A stretch of DNA of 50,205 nucleotides from an uncultured Saccharospirillaceae bacterium. Its GTDB lineage: Bacteria > Pseudomonadota > Gammaproteobacteria > Pseudomonadales > Natronospirillaceae. Positions 1 through 7,258 of this stretch are shown here, piece by piece (within the stretch, counting starts at the first letter, position 1; each line of letters opens with the position of its first letter). A program made the position numbers and the translations under genes. The notes beneath the pieces were generated by a model. The model was not told the DNA's origin. It made no database searches and saw nothing but the letters and a program-made list of their open reading frames with translations. The stretch is taken from NCBI GenBank assembly GCA_913063165.1, contig CAJXZL010000010.1:1-50205 (forward strand), given 5' to 3'.

Positions 1-90
1 ACACCTAAACCCCACAACACCTAAACCCCACAACACCTAAACCCCACAACACCTAAACCCCACAACACCTAAACCCCACAACACCTAAAC
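1..90. repeat. 16-bp tandem repeat, 5.6 copies, cut by window edge
   Basis: Five perfect head-to-tail copies of a 16-bp unit (ACACCTAAACCCCACA) occupy 1-80, with a 10-base sixth copy at 81-90. There are no spacers and no mismatches. The array begins at the first base of the window, so its true length is unknown. The complementary strand carries a GGGGTTTAGG core every 16 bases. No gene or known iteron motif is attached to it. It lies about 150 bases beyond the 3' end of the tRNA-Thr gene. The bases from 91 to 207 show nothing further that I recognise. Confidence 0.95.
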
Positions 91-207
91 AGTCCAAGCC
101 GAAACGCTTAAGTACCCCAATCTGTTCATGACGACATCCAACTTGTGCCGGCGGTTTAGGCTATGGGTCGACGCTGTCATTTGGGAGGGTGAAAAAGTGA
201 CAGACAC

Positions 208-234
208 AAAAAAACCCGCATAAACGGGTTTTTA
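208..234 (-). terminator. Intrinsic terminator after tRNA-Thr
   Basis: A hairpin with arms AAACCCG and CGGGTTT around a short AT loop is flanked by an A-run on one side and a T-run on the other, so it could work in both directions. It begins six bases beyond the encoded CCA end of the leftward tRNA-Thr gene, which is the natural place for that gene's terminator. Confidence 0.8.
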
Positions 235-239
235 AGTAA

Positions 240-315
<76 letters not shown>

Positions 316-336
316 CCTTGCCCTAAGGCGAGGCGT

Positions 337-365
337 ACTATACTGACGAACTATTTAACGGTCAA
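337..365 (-). promoter_or_regulatory. sigma70 promoter of tRNA-Thr
   Basis: On the minus strand a -35 box TTGACC (360-365) and a -10 box TATAGT (337-342) are separated by exactly 17 bases. The stretch after the -10 box is GC-rich (ACGCCTCGCC), the kind of discriminator associated with stringent control of stable RNA promoters. The predicted start lies about 15 bases before the mature tRNA. Confidence 0.8.
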
Positions 366-588
366 TAACCTTTTGAATCTTTTGGTGTTTTTTTTTACTT
401 CACCGTTATATGTGGCTTTTATTTCACCCCAGATCGAACGAATCAGAGGTTTTATCACGAGAAATGGCCACCCAAATGTGCGATGATCACGCTTTATTTT
501 CGCTTCCGCTGTTGTTCAATAGCAAATCTTTATACTATCTAAAGAATTCAACCCAATAAAAATAACACGCATTGCAATCGAGGTAGAT

Positions 589-987
589 GTGAACACTGAT
601 GATGTCAATCCTGCACCGGTAGGTGAACTGGTTTTACGCGTAATGGCCATGCCCATGAATGCCAACCCGCACGGCGATATTTCTGGCGGTTGGTTGGTTG
701 CCCAAATGGATACTGCAGCAGCCATCATGGCGGGGCGATTGGCCAATGGCCGGGCTACGACCATGGCGATTGGTCCTATGTCATTTGTCCGTCCCGTACG
801 CATCGGGGCAGTGGTGTGTTGTTATGCGAAGGTCAATAACGTGGGGCGTAGCTCGGTGAAGGTCACTATAGAAGTCTGGTGTCGAATGCCGGAAGACGCA
901 GAGCGCCATAAGGTGACTGAAGCTGAATTTGTCTATGTTGCCATTGATAAAGACCGACGTCTGAGGTCGATCGAAAAAGAGGCATAG
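589..987 (+). CDS. yciA: YciA-like acyl-CoA thioester hydrolase
   Basis: A 132-residue single hotdog-fold thioesterase of the YciA/acyl-CoA hydrolase family, which splits acyl-CoA to free acid and CoA in the cytoplasm. The family signature is clear: NPHGDISGGWLVAQMD at residues 26-41, with Asp41 matching the catalytic Asp of E. coli YciA. The length is normal for the family. The start is GTG, chosen because GAGG lies 5-6 bases upstream (580-583). A TATACT box at 531-536 could be the -10 of its promoter, but no good -35 is seen. The 366-588 stretch holds nothing else I recognise. The gene stands alone. Substrate range cannot be read from sequence. Confidence 0.88.
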   Translation: MNTDDVNPAPVGELVLRVMAMPMNANPHGDISGGWLVAQMDTAAAIMAGRLANGRATTMAIGPMSFVRPVRIGAVVCCYAKVNNVGRSSVKVTIEVWCRMPEDAERHKVTEAEFVYVAIDKDRRLRSIEKEA

Positions 988-1014
988 ATCAACAGGTTTG
1001 TACGCGTAGGTACG

Positions 1015-1048
1015 TCAAACGCTGGTCCACGTGAGGCACAGCGTTTGA
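1015..1048. terminator. Perfect 10-bp inverted repeat between convergent genes
   Basis: TCAAACGCTG (1015-1024) and its exact complement CAGCGTTTGA (1039-1048) enclose a 14-base loop. It sits between the thioesterase gene and the oppositely transcribed yaeH gene. There is no T-run on either side, so a role as shared transcription end or mRNA 3' stabiliser is inferred from position and structure only. Confidence 0.45.
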
Positions 1049-1082
1049 TGATGTGGAGGTGTATGCGAACGACAGCCTAGAC

Positions 1083-1463
1083 TTATAGCTTCGCTAGGTC
1101 AGCTTCTATCTCTGAAATCTTGTTATTCACAACACGCTCAAGGTGTTTAAGGTCTTTTAGGATCTTTTTCTTAAGATCAACCTGGCCGTCGTCTTTCTTG
1201 CAGATCATATCGAGTTCTGCCACGACATAGCGCAATGTTTGCGATATTTCAGACACACTCTGATACTTGCTTTTGCCATCGGCATCAATGCGTACACGCT
1301 TTTGCTGGCGTGGAAATTTGAACTTCTCGCTCTTAGCAAATAGCTCGCCCTTCTTTTTCTTGTGATAGATTTTTAAAATATCAAAATCTGACTCAGACCG
1401 AAGTCCAAAACGCTCAATACTGTCGACGTCAGTCACGCCCAGTGCTTTTAAATTCTCGTGCAT
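1083..1463 (-). CDS. yaeH: UPF0325 / DUF3461 family protein (YaeH-like)
   Basis: A protein of about 126 residues matching E. coli YaeH from end to end. It starts MHENLKALGVTDVDSIERFGL and holds the conserved segments DILKIY, KGELFAKSEKFKFPRQ and NKISEIEADLAKL. The function of the family is unknown. It is small, soluble, highly charged and helical, with no membrane segment. The reading frame stays open to 1529, but the ATG at 1461-1463 is preferred because GGAGAG lies just upstream and the family starts there. A strong terminator-like hairpin lies about 20 bases upstream of this start, so expression may be attenuated. It converges with the thioesterase gene. Confidence 0.9.
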   Translation of the reverse strand: MHENLKALGVTDVDSIERFGLRSESDFDILKIYHKKKKGELFAKSEKFKFPRQQKRVRIDADGKSKYQSVSEISQTLRYVVAELDMICKKDDGQVDLKKKILKDLKHLERVVNNKISEIEADLAKL

Positions 1464-1482
1464 ATCACTCTCCAACATCCAT

Positions 1483-1504
1483 AAAAAAACAGGGCAACCC
1501 CTGT
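1483..1504 (-). terminator. Terminator-like hairpin in the yaeH leader
   Basis: On the minus strand CAGGG and CCCTG pair around a GTTG loop and are followed directly by seven T residues (1483-1489). An A-T pair extends the stem. This is a textbook intrinsic terminator, yet it lies about 20 bases before the yaeH start codon and no leftward gene precedes it. It would act either as an attenuator of yaeH or as the 3' end of a small RNA encoded in 1504-1839. Confidence 0.7.
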
Positions 1505-1670
1505 GGGAAGCTAATATCGCTGAATTCACCGACGATTAGTAGCAGGTTAGCCCTAAAAGCAACTGATCAAAAAATCAGCAGCGTAAACCATTGGCTACAT
1601 GACCAATTTTTTGGCAAAGCGTCAAAAAAAGCATTCTTGCACCATTTTTCACATTTGTTATGCCAATTTG

Positions 1671-1691
1671 GCCGTTTTTTTAAAAAACGGC
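1671..1691. repeat. Perfect palindrome GCCGTTTTTT/AAAAAACGGC
   Basis: Ten-base arms GCCGTTTTTT and AAAAAACGGC flank a single central T. It could fold as a hairpin or bind a dimeric regulator. It lies upstream of the DUF47-pit genes. No known operator is recognised. Confidence 0.6.
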
Positions 1692-1708
1692 TATTTCACA
1701 GCGACTGT

Positions 1709-1731
1709 CTCGGTTCAAAAAACCGAGTTTT
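1709..1731 (+). terminator. Hairpin with T-run upstream of the DUF47-pit operon
   Basis: CTCGGTT (1709-1715) and AACCGAG (1721-1727) form a 7-bp stem around a five-base loop, followed by TTTT. It resembles a rightward intrinsic terminator, but the next gene is 110 bases downstream and none lies just upstream. It may be a leader attenuator or the end of a short transcript. Confidence 0.45.
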
Positions 1732-1801
1732 CAGACGTAAAAATTTTACATTCTGTGGGCTGTTCTCTAGGAATAAGCCTGTGAATTTAAAATTAAAAAA
1801 C

Positions 1802-1807
1802 TATAAT
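1802..1807 (+). promoter_or_regulatory. Candidate -10 box of the DUF47-pit operon
   Basis: A perfect TATAAT lies 33 bases before the DUF47 start codon. The base stretch 17 bases upstream (CTGTGA at 1779-1784) is a poor -35 box, so an activator may be needed. I could not identify a convincing Pho box. Confidence 0.4.
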
Positions 1808-1839
1808 GCACGGACGCATGACAACAGGAGAGTTTAGTT

Positions 1840-2520
1840 ATGGCAGCCGAAAGTCCGCTAATGGCATTATTTGGGCGTTCACCCGTAAAGCCTATGCAAG
1901 AGCACATCAAAATCGCACATGAGTGTGTGACTTTGTTGATTGAATTTTTTGATGCAGCGGTCGAAGAAGACTATGAAACTGCAGAGAAAGTGCGCACGCG
2001 AATTACCGACCTTGAAAGTCAAGCAGATGATATGAAAAAGGACATTAGGTCACATTTGCCAAACAGTCTATTTATGCCTGTTTCGCGTTCTGACCTATTA
2101 GAGTTGCTGTCAATGCAGGACCGGTTGGCGAACTCAGCTAAGGATATATCGGGTGTCATGTTGGGCCGGGAAATGATTATTCCTAAAAAGATTCGCAAGA
2201 GCATGCGAAAGTACCTTCAGGCGTCAGTTGATACCAGCGAAAAGGCATTAGGTGCGCTGTCTGAGTTAGACGAGTTGTTTGAAACAGGATTTGGTTCACG
2301 GGAAGTGAAGTTGGTCATGGGTCTTATTGCAACTGTAGACAAAGCTGAGTCCAAAACGGACGAGCTTGAAATCAAAGTGCGTAAACAGTTACGTGGTGTA
2401 GAAACTGAATATCCACCTGTGGATATCATTTTCCTATACAAAGTGATTGAAATTATCGGCGACATGGCGAATTACGCCCAGCGCGTCGGTTCACGCATGC
2501 AAATTTTACTTGCCCGTTAA
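1840..2520 (+). CDS. DUF47 / TIGR00153 PhoU-like protein
   Basis: A 226-residue, almost wholly helical soluble protein of the DUF47 family, distantly related to PhoU. Members are typically encoded next to Pit-type transporters and are thought to modulate phosphate uptake. Charged heptad-like helices and acidic clusters (FFDAAVEEDYETAEKVR near residues 35-50) fit the PhoU three-helix bundle with metal-binding acidic residues. AGGAG lies nine bases before the ATG. The pit gene starts 18 bases after its stop, so the two are surely cotranscribed. The regulatory role is inferred from family and neighbour; direct metal binding is not proven by sequence. Confidence 0.9.
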   Translation: MAAESPLMALFGRSPVKPMQEHIKIAHECVTLLIEFFDAAVEEDYETAEKVRTRITDLESQADDMKKDIRSHLPNSLFMPVSRSDLLELLSMQDRLANSAKDISGVMLGREMIIPKKIRKSMRKYLQASVDTSEKALGALSELDELFETGFGSREVKLVMGLIATVDKAESKTDELEIKVRKQLRGVETEYPPVDIIFLYKVIEIIGDMANYAQRVGSRMQILLAR

Positions 2521-2538
2521 TCTATAAGAGGAATTCCC

Positions 2539-3804
2539 ATGTCCATAATTGCTGAATATGGCCAATGGTTTATTATTTTAGTCTGTATTTTTGGTTTCCT
2601 AATGGCCTGGGGTGTTGGTGCGAACGACGTTGCTAACGCCATGGGTACGTCAGTGGGATCAAAAGCATTGACCATTCGTCAGGCAATATTGATTGCCATG
2701 GTATTTGAGTTTGCAGGTGCCTATTTAGCAGGTGGCGCGGTGACTGAAACAATTCGAAAGGGCATTATTGACCCTGGATTGTTCGCATCGAGCCCAGAAT
2801 TGCTAGTCTACGGCATGATGTCTGCGCTATTGGCTGCAGGTATCTGGCTGGTTATTGCTTCTATCATGGGTTGGCCTGTATCTACAACACACAGTATTGT
2901 TGGCGCTATTGTTGGCTTCGCAGCAGTGGGTGTTGGTTCAGAATACGTGAATTGGTCAAAGGTCGGCTCTATTGTGTCGAGCTGGGTGGTTTCTCCGGTG
3001 CTAGCGGGTGTCATCTCGTTTCTGATCTTTAAGTCGGTGCATAAATTGGTACTTAATACCAAGGATCCTTTTGCGTCTGCTAAGCGCTGGGTTCCGATGT
3101 ATATGTTCTTCGTAGGTTTGTTGATCGGTATGGTGACCCTACTTAAAGGCTTGAAGCACGTTGGTGTCAGCTTGTCTTTCTGGGAATCATTTGGTATTTC
3201 ATTGATCCTTGGTGTTGTCGTGATGTTGCTGGGTACGGCATTGCTGAGCCGTATCAAGTTAGATCCAGAAGAAAACAGAGACTTCCGCTTCACGTCGGTT
3301 GAGCGGGTTTTCTCGGTTCTGATGATTTTTACCGCCTGTGCTATGGCCTTCGCACACGGTTCTAACGATGTCGCTAACGCAGTAGGACCTTTGGCTGCGG
3401 TATACAATATTGTATCCAGTGGCGGCTTGGTCGCGTCTAAGTCTGCTATGCCTGCATGGATCCTTTTATTAGGTGGTGGCGGTATCGTTTTGGGCCTAGC
3501 AACCTACGGTTATAAGGTAATGGGTACGATCGGTAGGAAGATTACTGAACTAACACCGAGCCGTGGCTTTGCCGCAGAACTGGGCGCAGCTGCGACGGTT
3601 GTGTTGGCATCTGGTACCGGCTTGCCTATCTCTACCACACACACGCTGGTGGGCGCTGTGTTGGGTGTCGGTATGGCGCGTGGTATCTCTGCTTTGAATC
3701 TACAGGTAATTGGTACCATTATCGCTAGTTGGGTGATCACCCTGCCGGCTGGTGCGATTCTGTCGATCTTGTTCTTCTTTATGTTCAAAGGCATGTTTAG
3801 CTAA
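2539..3804 (+). CDS. pit: Pit-family inorganic phosphate transporter
   Basis: A 421-residue integral membrane protein of the Pit/PHO-4 family, which imports phosphate (often as a metal-phosphate complex) driven by protons or sodium. Both halves carry the family signature: GANDVANAMGTSVGSKALT near the N-terminus and AHGSNDVANAVGPLAA in the C-terminal half. The STTHSIVGAIVG and STTHTLVGAVLG motifs repeat in the same inverted-duplication pattern. About ten hydrophobic segments are visible. RBS AGAGGAATT precedes the ATG. It is second in an operon with the DUF47 gene and is followed by a strong terminator. Substrate phosphate is by far the likeliest, although some relatives carry sulfate. Confidence 0.93.
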   Translation: MSIIAEYGQWFIILVCIFGFLMAWGVGANDVANAMGTSVGSKALTIRQAILIAMVFEFAGAYLAGGAVTETIRKGIIDPGLFASSPELLVYGMMSALLAAGIWLVIASIMGWPVSTTHSIVGAIVGFAAVGVGSEYVNWSKVGSIVSSWVVSPVLAGVISFLIFKSVHKLVLNTKDPFASAKRWVPMYMFFVGLLIGMVTLLKGLKHVGVSLSFWESFGISLILGVVVMLLGTALLSRIKLDPEENRDFRFTSVERVFSVLMIFTACAMAFAHGSNDVANAVGPLAAVYNIVSSGGLVASKSAMPAWILLLGGGGIVLGLATYGYKVMGTIGRKITELTPSRGFAAELGAAATVVLASGTGLPISTTHTLVGAVLGVGMARGISALNLQVIGTIIASWVITLPAGAILSILFFFMFKGMFS

Positions 3805-3821
3805 GCAGCTAATCAGGCGAA

Positions 3822-3849
3822 AAAAAACCGGGCAATGCCCGGTTTTTTT
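3822..3849. terminator. Bidirectional intrinsic terminator
   Basis: CCGGGC-AAT-GCCCGG is flanked by an A-run on the left and TTTTTTT on the right. It lies between the pit stop and the stop of the convergent peptidase gene and can end both transcripts. Confidence 0.92.
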
Positions 3850-3868
3850 ATGTCTAGAATCTGGTGCC

Positions 3869-5659
3869 CTACATCGGGCGTGCCGCATGGGATAGCCAAG
3901 CCAACCCTTCAGCCTCTAGCCGTGGGCCTACCTTTGCAATGACTTGCTCGTGGTAGTCGTTTAGCCACTGGATCTCATCAGCCGTCAAAAGGTCTTTCAC
4001 AATCAATCGCTGGTCAAAGGGCACAAACGTCAGGGCTTCAAATTGTAAAAATGCCTTACCGTCGTGGCCTAGGTCGGGCGCTGGTTTTACGACGACGAGG
4101 TTTTCACAGCGAATGCCATAGTGGCCATCTTTGTAATAGCCAGGCTCGTTGCTCAAGACCATGCCAGGCAGCAAAGCAAATTCACTGGTTTTTTTACCAA
4201 TGCGCTGTGGTCCTTCGTGCACGCTGAGGAAGTGGCCAACACCATGACCTGTACCATGGTCAAAGTCCAAACCCTGTAACCATAGTGGTGCGCGCGCCAA
4301 TACATCAAGCTGCGATCCTGAGGTGCCTTCTGGAAATGTCATGCGGTCTAGTGCAATGTGGCCTTTGAGTACCAGAGTAAACCGCTCGCACAATTCACTT
4401 GATGGTGTTCCGATGGCAATGGTACGGGTGATATCGGTAGTACCACACAGGTATTGACCGCCACTGTCGACCAGATAGACACCGTTCTCCGGCAAATGCG
4501 CAGGTGTCCCATTACGGTGGTTGTAATGACACATCGCGGCATTGCTGCCTGCAGCAGAAATGGTGTCAAAACTGACCTCTACGAAGTCCGGCTGCTGTTG
4601 TCTAAAGGTCAGTAATTTGTCGGCAAGCGCTGCTTCATCGGGACGCTCGCCCGCAGCAACGATGCTGTCCAACCAACTCAAAAATCCGATTTCGGCCACC
4701 GCATCTTGAAGATGCGCCTCTTTCATTCCCGAAATTTCAACGCCGTTTTTTGCTGCTTTTGGTAGCAACACTGGGTCGGGGTAATTGATGATGCGGGCGC
4801 CCGCTTCAATAAGGGTGTTGATGGCGAATGCCGATGTGGTGTCACTGTCAGCCCATACAGTTTTACCTGCCAAGGCGGCCAAAGAGTCACCCAGTTCAGA
4901 TTCAGGCTTGAACGTGACGCGATCGCCCACATGGGCTTCCAAACCGTCAATGCTTTTATCGAGGTCCATGTGATACACCATAGACCCATCAGCAAACAGC
5001 AGTCCGACTCCTAACACGAGGGGCAGTGACGGGATGTCCTGACCGCGGATGTTGAGTAACCAGTTGGATGAATCTGATGCAAAAATGAGGGCGGCGTCGG
5101 CATGCTTGTTGTCGATAGCAGCGCCTATTGTGTCGCGCTTGTCCGTGCTGTTGCGGCCTGCTACTGCAGTAGGCATTAGCCTCACCGGCTTGATGTTAGC
5201 GGCGGGACGGTCATGCCAACAGGCATCAATCAAGTTGTCTGACAGTGAGATCAGTTCCATATTGGCATCGGCCAATGTCTTCTGGGTATTACTGAACCAT
5301 TTATAGGTGTGCATGCGTGGGTCGATGCCGATTTGACTACCAGCAGGTAATTGAGAGATCAACCACTCAGGCTGTGGGTCGTCGATAAGATGCAAGATCG
5401 AAAACAGGTCAGTCGATACCTGGTCGCGGACCTGAACGCGATAGCGCCCATCGACAAAGATGGCCGCTTGATCCTTTAATACGATAACCATGCCGGCTGA
5501 GCCAGTAAAATTAGAGACCCACTGCAACCGGCGATTGCGCTCGGGGATGTATTCGCCCAAATATTCATCGGCACTGGGTACAATGTAAGCATCGATGCGG
5601 TGATGATCCATGTGTTCGCGGATAGCGTCTAGGCGTTCAGAGATAGTAGGGGCTGTCAT
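3869..5659 (-). CDS. Xaa-Pro aminopeptidase (M24B, long form)
   Basis: A 596-residue cytoplasmic metallopeptidase that removes an N-terminal residue preceding proline. The layout is that of the long aminopeptidase P1 type: two creatinase-like N-terminal domains (about 1-300), the pita-bread M24 catalytic domain (about 310-525) and an M24 C-terminal domain. The five metal ligands are visible with exact family spacing: Asp398, Asp409, His472 (in GTGHGVGHF), Glu505 (SNEPGYY) and Glu519 (GIRCEN). It is considerably longer than E. coli PepP (about 440) and closer to eukaryotic XPNPEP1. It stands alone, convergent with pit and separated from the tat operon by a terminator-like hairpin. No strong RBS is visible. 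Confidence 0.93.
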   Translation of the reverse strand: MTAPTISERLDAIREHMDHHRIDAYIVPSADEYLGEYIPERNRRLQWVSNFTGSAGMVIVLKDQAAIFVDGRYRVQVRDQVSTDLFSILHLIDDPQPEWLISQLPAGSQIGIDPRMHTYKWFSNTQKTLADANMELISLSDNLIDACWHDRPAANIKPVRLMPTAVAGRNSTDKRDTIGAAIDNKHADAALIFASDSSNWLLNIRGQDIPSLPLVLGVGLLFADGSMVYHMDLDKSIDGLEAHVGDRVTFKPESELGDSLAALAGKTVWADSDTTSAFAINTLIEAGARIINYPDPVLLPKAAKNGVEISGMKEAHLQDAVAEIGFLSWLDSIVAAGERPDEAALADKLLTFRQQQPDFVEVSFDTISAAGSNAAMCHYNHRNGTPAHLPENGVYLVDSGGQYLCGTTDITRTIAIGTPSSELCERFTLVLKGHIALDRMTFPEGTSGSQLDVLARAPLWLQGLDFDHGTGHGVGHFLSVHEGPQRIGKKTSEFALLPGMVLSNEPGYYKDGHYGIRCENLVVVKPAPDLGHDGKAFLQFEALTFVPFDQRLIVKDLLTADEIQWLNDYHEQVIAKVGPRLEAEGLAWLSHAARPM

Positions 5660-5681
5660 AATGGTAGACTCGTGTTTTGTT

Positions 5682-5714
5682 AGAGAAAGAGGCCCAGACG
5701 CGCGGGTCTAGGCC
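5682..5714 (-). terminator. Terminator of the ubi-his-tat operon
   Basis: On the minus strand GGCC-AGAC pairs with GTCT-GGCC with one mismatch per arm and a GC-rich loop (5691-5714). It is followed by the pyrimidine-rich TCTTTCTCT (5682-5690). It lies 25 bases beyond the tatC stop and before the peptidase gene. Confidence 0.55.
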
Positions 5715-5738
5715 ATTTCAAAGCGTGGTGCCGGTGGA

Positions 5739-6656
5739 TTAACCTTTCGGTTTTTCTGGCACATCAGGGTCTTTATTTGCCGGAGCACCCATGTCAAATG
5801 GTGAGCCAGTATCAAAGGGTACTGTGGGAGCCTCTGCTGCTGGCGCGGGTGTGTCCGCTGCAACTACCGTACTGTCGGCGGCGTCTGTGTCGTCATCGTT
5901 ATCATCTTCACGCGTGTCACGCGGTTTGGCCATTTTGCTAAATATCAGACCAATTTCAAACAGCAGCCACATGGGGATTGCCAAGATGGTTTGTGACAAC
6001 ACATCGGGCGGCGTTACTAACATGCCGACTGCAAAGCAACCGACAAATATATAGGGGCGCTTGGCTTTAAGTGCAGCAATAGACACGACGCCAGACCACA
6101 CCAACAAAAAGGTGGCGATTGGAATCTCAAATGCCAAACCAAATGCAAAAAAGATTTTAAGGATGAAATCTAGCACGCTGGCGATATCAGGCATGAAGGC
6201 GATGCCTTCAGGTGCAATAGATGTGAAAAACCCGAATACGATGGGCAGCACAACGAAATAGGCAAAAGCAACGCCGGCATAAAACAAAATGACACTGGAC
6301 GCCAATAAGGGAATGGCAAGGCGCTTTTCGTGCTTGTACAGCGCGGGCGCAATAAAGCTCCAAATTTGGTGCAGGATAAAGGGAATGGCGAGCATCACGG
6401 CCAACACCAAGGTCAATTTGAACGGCACCAAGAAGGGTGATGTTACCCCAGTGGCGATCAGACCCATTTCCGCGAGGTTGTCAGGCAGAAGTTGTTCCAG
6501 CGGACGCGCCATAGCCAGATAAATGTCATTGGCGAAGGCATATAGGCCAGCAAATAAAACCACCACTACCAGAACGCTGCGTAATAAACGGTCTCTGAGT
6601 TCTTTTAGGTGCGCGACCAATGGTAGCGGGTTGTCATTTGGCTTTTGGGTTGTCAT
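5739..6656 (-). CDS. tatC: Sec-independent translocase subunit TatC
   Basis: The six-helix inner-membrane receptor of the Tat pathway, which binds twin-arginine signal peptides of folded exported proteins. The family start PLVAHLKELRDRLLRS (residues 11-26), the P-x-x-x-F-x-L-P periplasmic segment and six hydrophobic helices up to about residue 240 are present. At 305 residues it is about 50 longer than E. coli TatC. The extra part is a hydrophilic tail from about 244: first Asp-rich (DDNDDDTD), then Pro/Ala-rich, with a PFDTGSPFDMG near-repeat. The tail is predicted to be cytoplasmic and is unlike the core. The gene overlaps tatB by 23 bases and ends the long ubi-his-tat operon. Confidence 0.96.
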   Translation of the reverse strand: MTTQKPNDNPLPLVAHLKELRDRLLRSVLVVVVLFAGLYAFANDIYLAMARPLEQLLPDNLAEMGLIATGVTSPFLVPFKLTLVLAVMLAIPFILHQIWSFIAPALYKHEKRLAIPLLASSVILFYAGVAFAYFVVLPIVFGFFTSIAPEGIAFMPDIASVLDFILKIFFAFGLAFEIPIATFLLVWSGVVSIAALKAKRPYIFVGCFAVGMLVTPPDVLSQTILAIPMWLLFEIGLIFSKMAKPRDTREDDNDDDTDAADSTVVAADTPAPAAEAPTVPFDTGSPFDMGAPANKDPDVPEKPKG

Positions 6657-7002
6657 TTTCTTCCGTCACAATGGCAGCAGTCGGTGCAGTTTCAGAGGGG
6701 GCTGATGCGACTGGTGGCACAGGTGTCTTGCTATGATTTTTCAGCGCAGCGTCAGCAGACGGCGCGTCATTCATCGCAAAGATGTCCCCATTGGTATCGT
6801 CCATAATCTTTTTGTTGAGATTATTGAGTTCGTCTGCACGTAACTCTTGTTCGATCTGCTTTTGAATCGTGCTAAAGAAACGTTTGAACTTGCCAACGGC
6901 TTTACCCGCTGCGCGTGCAGCTTCCGGAAGGCGTTCTGGCCCGACCACCAACATCGCAACAATAGCCAATACCACCAGTTCCATAAACCCGATATCAAAC
7001 AT
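6634..7002 (-). CDS. tatB: Tat translocase subunit TatB
   Basis: A 122-residue TatB: an N-terminal membrane helix (residues 5-21), the hinge VGPERLP, and an amphipathic helix running into a charged cytoplasmic region. It pairs with TatC as the signal-peptide receptor. The start MFDIGFMELVVLAIVAMLVV is family-typical. The last 50 residues are low-complexity, rich in Ala, Pro and Thr. It begins five bases after tatA and its end overlaps tatC by 23 bases, which suggests translational coupling. Confidence 0.95.
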   Translation of the reverse strand: MFDIGFMELVVLAIVAMLVVGPERLPEAARAAGKAVGKFKRFFSTIQKQIEQELRADELNNLNKKIMDDTNGDIFAMNDAPSADAALKNHSKTPVPPVASAPSETAPTAAIVTEENDNPKAK

Positions 7003-7007
7003 AGGTA

Positions 7008-7241
7008 CTATGACTCAACTTTGTCTTTGGCTTTGGTTTCTTCAGCCGTGAAAGTCGCGTCAGCTTTCTCACTTTTATCGATTTGGGAAGGTGTTTCAGG
7101 CTCGTCATTCATTGATTTTTTAAAACCACGAATAGCGCCGCCCACATCTTTACTGACCGATTTGAGCTTTCCAGTGCCGAATACCAACACCACCAATACC
7201 AACACAATGACCAATTGTGGCCAACTAATATTTGCAAACAT
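7008..7241 (-). CDS. tatA: Tat translocase subunit TatA
   Basis: A 77-residue TatA that polymerises to form the protein-conducting element of the Tat system. It has a single N-terminal membrane helix (SWPQLVIVLVLVVLVFGTGKL), the FGTGKL hinge and the amphipathic helix typical of the family, then a charged tail rich in Lys, Glu and Asp. The Gly-x-Lys-Leu hinge distinguishes it from TatB (Gly-Pro-Glu-Arg). It is the first of the tatABC block, 17 bases after hinT. Confidence 0.95.
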   Translation of the reverse strand: MFANISWPQLVIVLVLVVLVFGTGKLKSVSKDVGGAIRGFKKSMNDEPETPSQIDKSEKADATFTAEETKAKDKVES

Positions 7242-7258
7242 ACTCTAACCTCATCGTT

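Larger units (their letters stand above)
1464..1839. other. 376-bp intergenic region between yaeH and the DUF47 gene
   Basis: Divergent, AT-rich intergenic region with several structured elements. A leftward terminator-like hairpin lies at 1483-1504, a perfect palindrome at 1671-1691 and a rightward terminator-like hairpin at 1709-1731. A TATAAT box at 1802-1807 lies before the DUF47 gene. A rightward 131-codon open frame at 1442-1837 has no credible protein features and is rejected. A small RNA gene could be hidden here, but no clear promoter for one was found. Confidence 0.6.

Noticed and set aside
1..90. Possible CRISPR array
   Set aside because: The units are directly adjacent with no spacers and no cas genes are near; it is a simple tandem repeat.
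1779..1800. Pho box before the DUF47-pit operon
   Set aside because: CTGTGA is present but the 11-base direct-repeat pattern of a Pho box is not convincing.
1442..1837. Rightward 131-codon open frame in the yaeH-DUF47 gap
   Set aside because: It overlaps the yaeH start antisense, crosses three hairpins, has no RBS and no recognisable protein features.
2808..3407. Leftward 199-codon frame inside pit
   Set aside because: Antisense shadow of the conserved Pit coding sequence; composition mirrors the sense codons.
6847..7248. Rightward 133-codon frame over tatA-tatB
   Set aside because: Antisense to two well-supported tat genes with no independent support.
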